DNA of 64,000 nucleotides from Linnemannia hyalina (GCA_019671135.1 JAHRHY010000036.1:1-64000); one strand, 5' to 3'. Counted from the stretch's first letter, positions 21,756 to 30,850 are shown. The notes: a model not told the origin generated them from the letters alone. A program made the numbers and translations.

Positions 21756-22692
21756 TCCCCCCTTGAGTGAAGAAGGATTACTAACTTTAAGCATGTCCTC
21801 TATACTAATTAGTTACTCAAAAGATCGTAAAGAATCTTTTAAATTAGATACACCTCAAGTACCTACTCATTTATCCCCTTGGTTTATTACCGGTTTAACT
21901 GATGCTGAGGGTTGTTTTGATTTCTCTATTTCAAACTCTAAAACTATAAATACAGGATTTAGTGTTAAACCCCGATTAGAATTACTGCTCATAAACGAGA
22001 TATTGTATTATTATATATGGTTAAAGAGTATTTTAATTGTGGTAATATTAGCAAGATAGATGTTAAAGATTGCTTAGATTATACAGTGTCAGATCAAAAT
22101 AGCATTTTTAACATTATAATTCCTTTCTTTATTAAATATCCCTTAAGAGGTACTAAACATTTAGATTACTTGGATTGGCTTAAGGGATTAGAGATATCAA
22201 AAATAAAGGACATTTAACTATTGAAGGCTAGTGAGATTAAATTAATAAAGCTCATTCTAATACAGAACGATGTTTAATAATAACATTAATCTACACTGTA
22301 ATCCTAACACTCCAGATATATCTTTAGATCCTAATTATATCAGTGGTTTCCTTCGAGGTGATGGTTATTATCTTTAATTACCAAAACTTGGAGAGTTATT
22401 TGGTAGAATAAAAATAGGGTTTACACACATCAAGATAATTATTTATTATTACAATCTATAAAAGATTACTTTGATATTAATACCTTGTTATATCAAACGT
22501 TAAACGATAAAGCAATTTCGTTAAATTGTGGTCTGAAGATACAATATATAATATTCTTCTTCCTATTCTTTGAGAAATATCCTATCTATGGGCATTAAAG
22601 CGATTACGTTTAATAAAACTTCTTAAAATCCGAGATTTAATTTTAAGTTTTAAGAGGTTCAAGAAAAACCACAAAATGGACACCAGAGTTAA
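21756..22692 (+). pseudogene. LAGLIDADG endonuclease behind cox2, frameshifted (copy 2)
   Basis: Counterpart of the C-terminal part of the copy 4 fusion. At least a dozen one-base gains or losses relative to copy 4 between 21975 and 22680, most of them in runs, suggest consensus error. Confidence 0.75.
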
Positions 22693-22767
22693 AATCTCAA
22701 ATAATAAGTATCTGGGAATGATACTTCTATTCAGTTAAAAGCTGATGCTACAGTTTAACATTGCCTT

Positions 22768-22778
22768 TTAACACCTCC
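22768..22778 (+). promoter_or_regulatory. TTAACACCTCC 3' motif after the LAGLIDADG gene (copy 2)
   Basis: Variant of the recurrent motif with a shorter C run, about 75 bases after the stop. Confidence 0.5.
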
Positions 22779-22885
22779 TAACTATTCAAGATTAAAATTA
22801 TTTCCGGAGAGTTACTCCCTAGGGCCTTATTAATACTAAATATTTTAATAAATAAATATAAGTGGCTATGATTGTTATAATAAAT

Positions 22886-22932
22886 ATATGATTAAATTTC
22901 TTTTTTTGTACGAGACTATTTTTTATTTTACA
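22886..22932 (+). promoter_or_regulatory. Captured cox2 5' leader, third copy in the unit
   Basis: Contains ATGATTAAATTTCTTTTTTT and TACGAGAC, then ATTTTACA before the start, nearly the same as in front of cox2. It drives, or once drove, the broken membrane ORF. Confidence 0.7.
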
Positions 22933-23727
22933 ATGTTATTCAAATTATTTAATTTTTTTCATTATTTTTCTTTACGTGTTTATATTATTAAACTTATCTA
23001 TATTATTCTATTTTATATTATTCTTTCATTCTTTTTAAATGATAATATTATTTATTGTGCAGATGAAACAGTTAATGATGTTTCCTCCCCTTCGGGAAGG
23101 ACCTATACGGTTTGAAACAATACCAAGAAAACTAGGGCAATATACAGGGTATCTTGGTATTTCTGGTCTTGCTGGATATATGGGTTATTATGGTCTAAAA
23201 TCTGGAGTATGGGCATCTGAAATATTTCCAGGAACATTCCAGACTAAGGAATCATGACTGCTACAGGCTTAGCAATTGGTACGATGTACGGTTTAGGTAT
23301 ATATGCTATTAATAGAGCTCATAGACCAAACTTTTCTATTACTGTTGAGGAAGTTAATCCTTCCAATACCGGAGCTAATAATTCGGCTGTCCATTAGAAG
23401 TTGGTGATATAATCTTTAATCCTTTAAGGAATTTAGACCCTATAGCAGAAGACCCTAATATAGCTCTATTATCTGTTAGTATAATATTATTAATAATAGG
23501 GATACAATGTTTTAATTTTATTTTATTACGACTATTACTTCTAAGATATGCATCCCAAAATATCATCACTAATAAAACAACCAACATTGTTGAGATTCTT
23601 TAATAAATTAATATTATTGTTTGAAAAAACGAAAGTATTATATGTTACAGGTTTTACAATCCTTGGTTATATTAGTATAATAGGAGGAATAATATTTTTA
23701 AGTTTTTTATTATACTTTATGTCATAA
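22933..23727 (+). pseudogene. Broken accessory membrane ORF (copy 2)
   Basis: Same locus as 62892-63686 with one more base lost near 23248. Main description in the copy 4 entry. Confidence 0.55.
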
Positions 23728-23752
23728 AATAAACACCTCCTCTACTTAAATC

Positions 23753-23914
23753 CCTGGTCGATTAAACCAAACTTCTACTTTCATTAATAGAGAAGGTTTA
23801 TTCTACGGGCAATGTAGCGAGATTTGTGGTGTAAACCATGGATTTATGCCTATCGTAATCGAAGCAGTATCTTTAGAGAAATACTTAGCTTGGCTTAACG
23901 AACAGTTAAACTAG
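23753..23914 (+). pseudogene. cox2: Displaced cox2 3' end
   Basis: Fifty-three codons and a stop, beginning [10 protein letters not shown] and ending LAWLNEQLN, in frame throughout. It contains the CuA ligands in [15 protein letters not shown]. The protein is the same as the end of the working cox2 except for I to F in STIIN, yet many codons differ at the third position, so it is the former native end. It has no 5' part and cannot make COX2. An AACTAAACACC plus C run follows at 23961-23979. Confidence 0.92.
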
Positions 23915-23960
23915 GATTAGTTATTTCATTAAAGCAATATTTAGTTTAATGAATAATTAA

Positions 23961-23979
23961 ACTAAACACCCCCCCCCCT
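23961..23979 (+). promoter_or_regulatory. TAAACACC plus long C run after the displaced cox2 end
   Basis: Probably the original cox2 3' motif, now separated from the working gene by about 2.2 kb of inserted sequence. Confidence 0.55.
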
Positions 23980-23980
23980 A

Positions 23981-24045
23981 TCTCACAATACTCTAATATT
24001 TCTAAACTAAAGTTAGAGTACCCATATTTTTATATTAAGAATAGT
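23981..24045 (-). pseudogene. GIY-YIG endonuclease scrap (copy 2)
   Basis: Reverse strand encodes YGYSNFSLEILEYCEI-like residues, closest by eye to ORF257. The 195 bases beyond it to 24240 hold nothing I recognise. Confidence 0.6.
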
Positions 24046-24239
24046 ATTTTCGGTAACGATATAAAAATAGGTGTTATTAGATTTTAGAATATAAATTACA
24101 GGCGGAAGATTTTACTTCTATTACTAGTATATGTTTTCATGGCTAAAGATGATATGCTATATAGTTTAGTAATGTTAAGTCTATAAAAGTCATTATCATG
24201 TAGATAAAATAAAAGCAATAATGAAAGGCAATTATGATA

Positions 24240-24254
24240 GGGGGGGGTGTTTAA
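24240..24254 (-). promoter_or_regulatory. TTAAACACC plus C run after an atp9 tail
   Basis: Preceded by CCGGAAT, as in the motif behind the intact atp9, so both share the same 3' flank. Confidence 0.55.
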
Positions 24255-24265
24255 TTCCGGTTCTT

Positions 24266-24318
24266 TATGAGTGCCATCATTAAAGCGAATAACCCAATTG
24301 CTTCAGTTAAAGCAAATA
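24266..24318 (-). pseudogene. atp9: Displaced atp9 3' end with deletion (copy 2)
   Basis: Mirror of 3308-3358; the terminal leucine codons and native stop are deleted. Confidence 0.7.
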
Positions 24319-24355
24319 TAGTAAATATGAGTTAATAAGTTTAAAAATAAAAAAA

Positions 24356-24372
24356 GGGGGGGGGGGTGTTTT
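24356..24372 (-). promoter_or_regulatory. AAAACACC plus long C run, ORF281 side
   Basis: Recurrent 3' motif, 280 bases beyond the ORF281 stop. Confidence 0.45.
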
Positions 24373-24469
24373 AAATAGTCCCAAATAAAGTATATACATT
24401 TACATATTTTATTTTATAAAAATAAACCCTAATTCAGTTTATATTATCTCTATCCCTAATTAGAACATT

Positions 24470-24645
24470 TAATTAAAATAATAAAATATTAAAAAAGGGT
24501 TAATGCTAAAATTCTTGAAACCAGTGAAAAGTATTGCTAAGGCAATAGTAGCAAAAAGTCCATAAATAATGAATTTTCTATTACCTTGTATTAATCCGTG
24601 ATAAACTAAAGTAAGATAATTTTTGAAAATTGCTATTTTAAAAGA
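24470..24645 (-). pseudogene. Small ORF fragment after ORF281 (copy 2)
   Basis: Mirror of 2980-3155: a startless hydrophobic peptide frame, unrecognised. Confidence 0.3.
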
Positions 24646-24652
24646 TATGGAA

Positions 24653-25498
24653 CTACTGTAAATCTATTAAAATAAAAATTGATAATATTAATAAAGACAT
24701 ATATGACACCACAATTAATAATCCATTAAAAATAACTGAGTAATAAGATAAATATCGATAATATTTAACAAACTTAATTATTCTTGGAAATTTAATTTCC
24801 AAATTATACTGTTCTATAAAATAATTATTAAGAAAATATATTCCTATTGTAATTAAACATAGACCAATAACCAAAAGTAATGAAACCGTAGCATAAGCAT
24901 ATTGAAATAACAAATATAGAGAATCTGATCCATTAGTTGATAATACCTCAGCATTTTCTTTATTTGTTATAGGTATTAGATTATTCCCAGTATCTGCAGT
25001 ATTTGCATTATTTAAAAATAACTTCATATTTTCCCAAGAAAAAGAATTTATACCTTCGCTAGAACCTAAATTTTGATTAGAATTTAAAGAGAAATTATTT
25101 TTTAAATACTCTATCTTTGTAGATGTTAAGTTAGTTTCAGTAGTAAAATTATTAGAAACTAGCTCCTTTAATTCCTCTTTTTGAATAAACTCAGGTTTAT
25201 TGGAAATTTTTAAATTTTCCTCCAAAGTTTGGATCTTCATCTTAAGTGTCTCTAACTCTATCTTCGAGTTATAAGCCTCAAGTTCAGCTCTTTTTCTTAG
25301 CTCCTCAGCTTCATCTAACCTTTTTTGTGTATGTCTATATTTCCCATTAATAGTATCTTTTCTAATTTCATTAAGTAGTGAAAATAAAGAGGCAGAAGCT
25401 CCTATAACAGTAAAAGTTTTGATTACATCAAAACTTCTATTTAATAAACCTGCTTGTAAATAGTTATTTTGCATATTATAATTTATAATAAATCCCAT
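24653..25498 (-). CDS. ORF281, coiled-coil membrane protein of unknown function
   Basis: 281 codons, intact and identical in copies 1, 2 and 3. The N-terminal part has a short hydrophobic stretch (FTVIGASASLFSLL, about 30-43). A charged helix follows at about 56-100 (RLDEAEELRKRAELEAY, then LETLKMKIQTLEENLK), with coiled-coil-like spacing. A polar middle leads to two C-terminal membrane segments (about 198-222 and 254-279) with a polar loop of roughly 30 residues. The closing membrane pair resembles those of ORF194, ORF454 and the broken ORF at 22933-23727. It lies between a tRNA and a displaced atp9 end. I recognise no family. Confidence 0.7.
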   Translation of the reverse strand: MGFIINYNMQNNYLQAGLLNRSFDVIKTFTVIGASASLFSLLNEIRKDTINGKYRHTQKRLDEAEELRKRAELEAYNSKIELETLKMKIQTLEENLKISNKPEFIQKEELKELVSNNFTTETNLTSTKIEYLKNNFSLNSNQNLGSSEGINSFSWENMKLFLNNANTADTGNNLIPITNKENAEVLSTNGSDSLYLLFQYAYATVSLLLVIGLCLITIGIYFLNNYFIEQYNLEIKFPRIIKFVKYYRYLSYYSVIFNGLLIVVSYMSLLILSIFILIDLQ

Positions 25499-25642
25499 AA
25501 TTTTAGCCTACTTAAGGGTAAGCTAAATTAAATAATGAAATCAATCATTATTTTATAGTAATTTTACACTTATAAAACAATATAAAATTGTTCTTAATTT
25601 ACTTAGACAAACTTGCCATTAGTAAATGTTTATTAAGTATTT

Positions 25643-25712
25643 CAAGAATGAGAGGACTTGAACCTCCAGTTTCTCAATTGGAATCGAGCGCTTTAATTTA
25701 AACTACATCCAA
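25643..25712 (-). tRNA. tRNA, Gly(UCC) or Trp(CCA) (copy 2)
   Basis: Same sequence as 1912-1981, with the same six-base anticodon loop. Confidence 0.6.
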
Positions 25713-25755
25713 TTAATACTTATATTTAAATATATAAATATATAGAACAACGTCC

Positions 25756-25770
25756 GAGGGGGGTGTTAAC
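25756..25770 (-). promoter_or_regulatory. TTAACACCCCCC 3' motif after ORF278 (copy 2)
   Basis: Recurrent motif, about 70 bases after the ORF278 stop. Confidence 0.5.
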
Positions 25771-25840
25771 TGATTATACAGGTAATTGACCTTTAAACAC
25801 ATAGAACATTGATAGTTCAAAGAGTTTGTTAAAGAGAGTA

Positions 25841-26677
25841 TTATTTTTTGTTCATATATTTTATATAATATGAATTTCTAAACAATTTACCTAAATCTCT
25901 ATGTTTAGCTAAATTTGCCTTATCTGCTTTTAAATATAAAGAAAGAGCAGTCATTGAGTCAAATTCTTGAATTATTTCATGATTTGAATCAGTTAATATA
26001 ACTGATTTAGCATTATTAGATTTAGGTCGAGCTTTTGCTAATTCACTTAATAATTTCTTATTTTCAGGAGTATGTGACTTACCATAGAAATTATTCCCTG
26101 GGCCTAAATAAGTATTCTTTTTGATAATACTCATCTTTTCTAAACTATCCTCGGTATGTTTATACCCATAGGAATTACCGGCTACTTGAAGAATATTCAT
26201 AGTAGGTTTTATGAGATCTATATAAAATTGTTCTCGATTAATGCAATCTTTTATTTCACAATACTCAAGGATAGTAAGGCTGAAGTTAGAGTAACCATTT
26301 CTTAAAATGGATAAGTATATTACGCTTTTACCTCTAGCGGGACTAGAAATAAAACTGTAATTATAATATTGTCTAAATCTTAAACTTAGATTAGTAGAAC
26401 TACCCACATAAGATTCTCCAGTTAATAAATTAATAAATTGGTACACGCTAGCTTTATCTTTATTCTCTAGGATAATTGAATCTTTATTAAGGTCAGCATT
26501 TGAATATATTTTTATAGGCACTATACTAGAAAATAACATAACTATATTGAAAGGTTCAATAGAAGCTTCTGGACTAACAAAAGCTAATTGTATAGAAGAT
26601 TCTGCCGTAACAGAAGCAAAATAACAAATAAAATTAATGGACATTTGTAAGCATAATAAGTTATAAGTTGTATACAT
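25841..26677 (-). CDS. GIY-YIG homing endonuclease, ORF278
   Basis: 278 codons, intact here and in copy 3. The core reads SVYQF at 77-81 (GIY replaced by SVY), YVG at 90-92, an arginine in RFRQYY at about 100-105, and the catalytic glutamate in NREQFYID. NUMOD3-like (GPGNNFYGKSHTPE) and NUMOD1-like (IQEFDSMTALSLYLKADKA) DNA-binding segments follow. The first 50 residues are an extra hydrophobic leader, so the true start may lie further in; ATG at 26677 is the first in frame. A displaced atp9 3' end and C-run motif stand just upstream, which suggests descent from an atp9-invading endonuclease. Confidence 0.9.
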   Translation of the reverse strand: MYTTYNLLCLQMSINFICYFASVTAESSIQLAFVSPEASIEPFNIVMLFSSIVPIKIYSNADLNKDSIILENKDKASVYQFINLLTGESYVGSSTNLSLRFRQYYNYSFISSPARGKSVIYLSILRNGYSNFSLTILEYCEIKDCINREQFYIDLIKPTMNILQVAGNSYGYKHTEDSLEKMSIIKKNTYLGPGNNFYGKSHTPENKKLLSELAKARPKSNNAKSVILTDSNHEIIQEFDSMTALSLYLKADKANLAKHRDLGKLFRNSYYIKYMNKK

Positions 26678-26753
26678 TGTTTGTTTTGTTATTTTATAAC
26701 AAAAAATATAAAATTAATTAATAAGAGTAATATAATCCAGGAGGTAATAACAC

Positions 26754-26767
26754 AGGGGGGGGTGTTA
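26754..26767 (-). promoter_or_regulatory. ATTAACACC plus C run after an atp9 tail
   Basis: Preceded by CCGGA as behind intact atp9; the atp9 tail's own 3' motif. Confidence 0.55.
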
Positions 26768-26784
26768 ATTCCGGTTGCTTAAAA

Positions 26785-26850
26785 TTATGAGTATAATAAT
26801 AAGAAAGCCATCATTAAAGCGAATAACCCAATTGCTTCAGTTAAAGCAAA
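26785..26850 (-). pseudogene. atp9: Displaced atp9 3' end
   Basis: Mirror of 761-826: a full 21-residue atp9 C-terminus with stop. Confidence 0.88.
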
Positions 26851-26883
26851 TAACGGGGGGGAGTTTTTATTTTTAATAGTCAT

Positions 26884-26950
26884 CAATTATACTAACAATT
26901 AATCGTAACCATAAACTTAAAGCTTTAGTTAAATATAAGATAACCTCAAT
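26884..26950 (-). pseudogene. atp6: atp6 internal fragment
   Basis: Mirror of 661-729. It corresponds to the atp6 helix around SYLARALSLGLRLTAN and lies immediately after ORF194, whose leader also looks atp6-derived. Confidence 0.65.
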
Positions 26951-26974
26951 TATCTTAGGATGTTATATTAACAA

Positions 26975-27559
26975 TTAATTATTTACAATAAGAATAAAAC
27001 CAGCGACTGTAAATAAAATTAAAAGAGCAATAACTATAGATAAATAAAAATAAATAATGTATTGGCTAAATGGTTGTAACCATTTTAGAAAAATAAGAAA
27101 TCTTCCAGAATAATAATTTTCTAAAGGACCCTGTAATTTAAAGATCATAACATAGCAAAATAAACATATTATACAAAATAAACATGTTAAACCACCACTA
27201 AATAAAGTAACGCCAGTAATAAATTCAAAGGATCTGTCAGGTCCAAATAAATCAAAAAATTCAAAAATAGATTCAGATTCCTTAGGACTATTAATAACAT
27301 TAGTATTAGGGCTAGTTAAAGTAGTATTACTTTGAGTATTAACTGAAGCAATTCTTTCTTGAGACTCAATATTAATACGCGCAATTCTTTCTTGAGATTC
27401 AGCATGAATATGTGCTACATTCTCTTGAGATTGAGCTAATATTTTAGCCTTTTCAATATTAGATTCACCTTGTTTTTTTACCATTTCAATAGTTCCAGCT
27501 GCTGCTATACCTCCTACAATTATAGGACCTATAAATTTTTTCATGCTGTTAGAAACCAT
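26975..27559 (-). CDS. ORF194, accessory membrane protein of unknown function
   Basis: 194 codons, intact in copies 1 and 2. It has a hydrophobic N-terminus (KKFIGPIIVGGIAAAGTIEM), then a helical polar region with an 11-residue repeat of the form ESQERIARINI / ESQERIASVNT at about 50-76. A serine/asparagine/threonine linker follows, then two C-terminal membrane segments (about 116-142 and 166-191) separated by a polar loop containing GPLENYYSGRF. The plan matches the other accessory membrane ORFs of the unit. It has an atp6-like leader before it and an atp6 scrap plus an atp9 tail after it. No known family recognised. Confidence 0.7.
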   Translation of the reverse strand: MVSNSMKKFIGPIIVGGIAAAGTIEMVKKQGESNIEKAKILAQSQENVAHIHAESQERIARINIESQERIASVNTQSNTTLTSPNTNVINSPKESESIFEFFDLFGPDRSFEFITGVTLFSGGLTCLFCIICLFCYVMIFKLQGPLENYYSGRFLIFLKWLQPFSQYIIYFYLSIVIALLILFTVAGFILIVNN

Positions 27560-27600
27560 ACTTGATGTTATAAAATACTTATTATTATTTATTATTAAAA
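27560..27600 (-). promoter_or_regulatory. atp6-like leader before ORF194
   Basis: AATAATAATAAGTATTTTATA and the following ACATCAAGT parallel the atp6 leader. The 200 bases beyond to 27798 are AT-rich with no gene seen. Confidence 0.5.
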
Positions 27601-27798
27601 TTATAAAATATTTAATTTCTTCTTTATAGCTACTTATTACTAAATAGCCCTACTTATAATGAAGCTGAACCAAATAGTATTTTTTAATATTTATAAACTA
27701 TAACATAAAGCTATAAACATTATTTATTAAATTCAGCCCCTCGGCATTATAAAACTAAAAAGATTTTTCAATTAAGCTAATATTCTTATTTATAAACT

Positions 27799-27852
27799 CT
27801 ATAAGAAAGCCATCATTAAAGCGAATAACCCAATTGCTTCAGTTAAAGCAAA
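27799..27852 (-). pseudogene. atp9: Third displaced atp9 3' end, truncated
   Basis: Seventeen codons [17 protein letters not shown] and an in-frame TAG created where the last residues are lost. It sits just beyond ORF257, the endonuclease next to the working atp9. Confidence 0.85.
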
Positions 27853-27924
27853 TCGGTCCAGGGGGGAGTTTATTAATTAATTAAATTACTTCAATTAAAG
27901 CTATTAACTAATCTGTTAGAGCAA

Positions 27925-28698
27925 TTACTTATTTAAAGGTTTTATATAATATAAACCTCTAAATAATTCACCTGAAATTCGATATTGAGCTAATTTAGCT
28001 CAATCTGCTTTTAGGTATAAAGATAAGGCTAGCATAGACTTAAACTCTTGAATAGTCTTATGATTTGAATCAGTTAATATTACTGACTTAGCATTAGGTG
28101 ATTTAGAACGAGCTAATGCTCTTTCCTTTTGTAATAATCTTATCTCATCTGTATGAGATTTCCCGTAGAATGGATTATTTTCACCTAAGTAAATATCTTT
28201 TTTTAAAGTACTCATTTTCTTTAGGCTTTCTCCTGTATGTTTATAGCCCAAAGAATTTCCAGCAGTAGGTAATATGTTTAAATCTGGTTTCATAGTATCT
28301 ATATAAAATTGCTCTCGATCAATGGTATTTTCTATCTCACAATACTCTAATATTTGTAAACTAAAGTTAGAGTAACCATATTTTAATATTGAAGAATAGA
28401 TCTTACTTTGACCTCGATCAGGACTAGATATATAACTATACTGATAATATTGTTGTAGTCTTTTAGATAGGTTCGTTGAACTACCTATATAAAATTCTCC
28501 TGTTAATATATTCACCCATCTATAAACGCCTGCTTGTCCTTTATTTTCTTCAATAATGGAGACTTTATTTAAATCTGAATTAGAGTAGATTTTAATAGGA
28601 ATTATACTAGCTAATAAGATATCGCTATTATTGAAAGCAACAAATAATTCTAAGAAAGAATTTTGCATTGTAACCATAATTATTTTAGGTAACTTCAT
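27925..28698 (-). CDS. GIY-YIG homing endonuclease, ORF257 (needs TGA = Trp)
   Basis: With TGA as stop the frame ends at 28000 after 232 codons. If TGA encodes tryptophan (genetic code 4, usual in fungal mitochondria) it runs 257 codons to 27925, and the extra residues (AKLAQYRISGELFRGLYYIK) align with the end of ORF278. The core has AGVYRW, then YIG in EFYIGSS, RLQQYY, and the glutamate in DREQFYID. NUMOD3-like NNPFYGKSHTDE and NUMOD1-like IQEFKSMLALSLYLKAD follow. A copy of the atp9 leader precedes it, and an atp9 tail follows. Confidence 0.88.
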
Positions 28699-28775
28699 GT
28701 CAATTAAGACATGAATTTTATTAAACTATCTTTTAATCAATTCTTGTTATTTATATTATTCCGGTAATATTTTTT
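28699..28775 (-). promoter_or_regulatory. Captured atp9 leader before ORF257
   Basis: Shares AAGAATTGATTAAAAGATAG and TTCATGTCTTAATTGACATG with the leader of the working atp9 (29110-29200). The ORF257 start codon is the ATG at the end of this shared block. Confidence 0.75.
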
Positions 28776-28856
28776 ATGGCCATTTCATTTTTATTTATAT
28801 TATATTCTTAAGTTTTATATTATATTCTTAAGTTTTATAAAACATCTTTGTTCATA

Positions 28857-28869
28857 AGGGGGGTGTTAA
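28857..28869 (-). promoter_or_regulatory. ATTAACACCCCCC 3' motif after atp9
   Basis: About 20-30 bases after the atp9 stop, preceded by CCGGA. Confidence 0.55.
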
Positions 28870-28887
28870 TTCCGGTTTTTTTATTAA

Positions 28888-29200
<313 letters not shown>

Positions 29201-29214
29201 TATTTTTATTTAGA

Positions 29215-29620
29215 CCACTAATTAAAAATAATAAACGAAGCTTGCGGGGGGGGAGGGGGGAAACTCACCCCGGGGGCAAGTAAAATAATATAGTCTAGTA
29301 CACTGATGGGAGGTTCTTAACCCTCTCCCCACTAACATCCTCTACCAGAGGTGGACGATGCATCGTTTATTATTTAAAATAAACGATGTTTGGGGGAAAG
29401 GAAAAGGTGGGATGAGACTGGGCTAATTTATCCGGGGCCGGTACCCGTGGCAACGTGCGTGGGCCCAGGATTTTTTTTTAAGATACTAGACTCATTGGTT
29501 TATAATACTCCCCAGAGGGCACAAGGAAAACACCTCTACTTTAGTTAGCATTGACTTAAGTCAATGTTTAGGGTAGTTCCTCATCGCTGGCTCCGGGATT
29601 TTATTAAATAAAAAAGGATT
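29215..29620. other. GC-cluster region near atp9 (copy 2)
   Basis: Roughly 400 bases of G and C runs and hairpins: G-run pair near 29245-29260, an ATCGTTTATTAT/AAATAAACGAT hairpin near 29361-29389, and a CCGGGGCCGGTACCCG cluster near 29432. No gene seen. Confidence 0.6.
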
Positions 29621-29624
29621 ATAG

Positions 29625-29659
29625 CTTAATTGGTTAAAGCGCTAATCAATTAATTAAAG
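29625..29659 (+). pseudogene. Truncated tRNA, 5' part only
   Basis: AGGATTA acceptor strand, a D arm with GCT..AGC and the beginning of an anticodon arm are recognisable, then the sequence passes into unrelated AT repeat. No T arm or 3' acceptor follows. Confidence 0.55.
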
Positions 29660-29704
29660 TGGGCAATTAATTATAAAATTAATATATATATATATAATAT
29701 ATAA

Positions 29705-29776
29705 AGGACTATAGTTTAATGGTAAAACACGGTCTTGATAAGACCGCTAGTGGAGGTTCGATTCCTTCTAGTCCTA
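29705..29776 (+). tRNA. trnI: tRNA-Ile(GAT)
   Basis: Perfect seven-pair acceptor AGGACTA/TAGTCCT, D arm GTTT/AAAC, anticodon stem CGGTC/GACCG with loop TTGATAA (anticodon GAT), and T arm GGAGG-TTCGATT-CCTTC. Confidence 0.95.
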
Positions 29777-29812
29777 TAAAATAGATAAGCCAAGGAAGAA
29801 TGTGAGAATTAA

Positions 29813-29880
29813 TTTGCCCAGGCCGGTAATGGCCAATTACCCACAACCCTGCCCCCCTCTGCATTTCTACAGAGGGACCC
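29813..29880 (+). repeat. Dispersed GC cluster, TTGCCC[GA]GGCCGG family
   Basis: TTTGCCCAGGCCGG, then a GGCCAATTACCCACAA stretch and the hairpin CCCTCTGCATTTCTACAGAGGG. Confidence 0.6.
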
Positions 29881-30464
29881 GCCGAGGAAAATATAAAAAA
29901 ACTAACCGGTCCGGGATTTAATAAAATTAAAACTAACCACCTTCGGGATTAGTTTAAGGCTCTCTGGGTCGTGAATTCATTCTTTTTAGTTTTTGTGTTA
30001 TATTCTTAAACAACTTTAAGAATAACTTATATTCAAATAATTATTCCCCCCCTGCATATATACGGGGGGGAGATGAGGAATTATCCCTCCCCCCCCCCCC
30101 TGAACATAGGCCTTGGTCCTATGTTAAGTTTTTAACTTAAAGGGTAGTATTAAATGTTTTTTATATATTTATATAAAAACTTACCCCATGGGCAATAATT
30201 ATTAGAAAATAAATAAACAGTTTTCCAATAGAAAGTAAAACAAATAGTCTTTATATTAAAGGGATAACCAACTATCAAATTGGGCTAATCTTTATATAAA
30301 AAAAAATAAAAAATGAAGATAATAACCATGAGTATTTTATATCTTCTACTTTTTTGGCTAATAAAGTATAAATCATAACATACGAACTAAAAAATCTTAT
30401 TTATATATTATTAACTACTAATTAATAAGAACATTATTTTATAAAGAAGATTATAAAAGAATAA
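29881..30464. other. Spacer between trnI and trnD
   Basis: GC clusters to about 30190 (C/G runs at 30046-30105 forming an imperfect hairpin, ACATAGG/CCTATGT near 30103-30124), then AT-rich sequence. No gene seen. Confidence 0.6.
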
Positions 30465-30537
30465 GGGACTATAGCTTAATTGGTCGAGCACATAATTGTC
30501 GATTATGAGGATATCGGTTCGAATCCGTTTAATCCCG
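30465..30537 (+). tRNA. trnD: tRNA-Asp(GTC)
   Basis: Acceptor GGGACTA/TAATCCC with one mismatch, anticodon stem CATAA/TTATG with loop TTGTCGA (anticodon GTC), D arm with AGCTTAATTGG. Confidence 0.92.
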
Positions 30538-30706
30538 ATAAATTAAGTTAGTATTTGTCATACAAAATCAATAAAAAATAAACAAAACTCCCCCGGGGGG
30601 GGGCGACTTAGCTCCCCGGGTCTTTTTATTTTTTTTTTGGTTAATCTAACTTGCTGTCTTCCTGTGGGAGGATTAAATTTTAATTCTTTTTTATAAATTA
30701 AAAAAA

Positions 30707-30850
30707 ATGCCTCAATTATTACCATTCTATTTTGTTAACATGATTTCATTTTCTTTCTTATTATTTGTAGTAATCTTATACGTATTATCTACATATATCT
30801 TACCTACATATCCATTACTTTTTTCTATAAGAATGGCATTAACTAAATAA
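30707..30850 (+). CDS. atp8: ATP synthase subunit 8
   Basis: 47 codons plus TAA, typical for fungal ATP8, with the characteristic [11 protein letters not shown] start, one membrane helix ([16 protein letters not shown]) and a short C-terminus. It is on the opposite strand to atp6, whereas many fungal genomes keep the two together. A GC hairpin (CCCCCGGG near 30591-30622) lies upstream. I see no TTAACACC motif in the bases after the stop, unlike the other genes. Confidence 0.96.
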   Translation: MPQLLPFYFVNMISFSFLLFVVILYVLSTYILPTYPLLFSIRMALTK

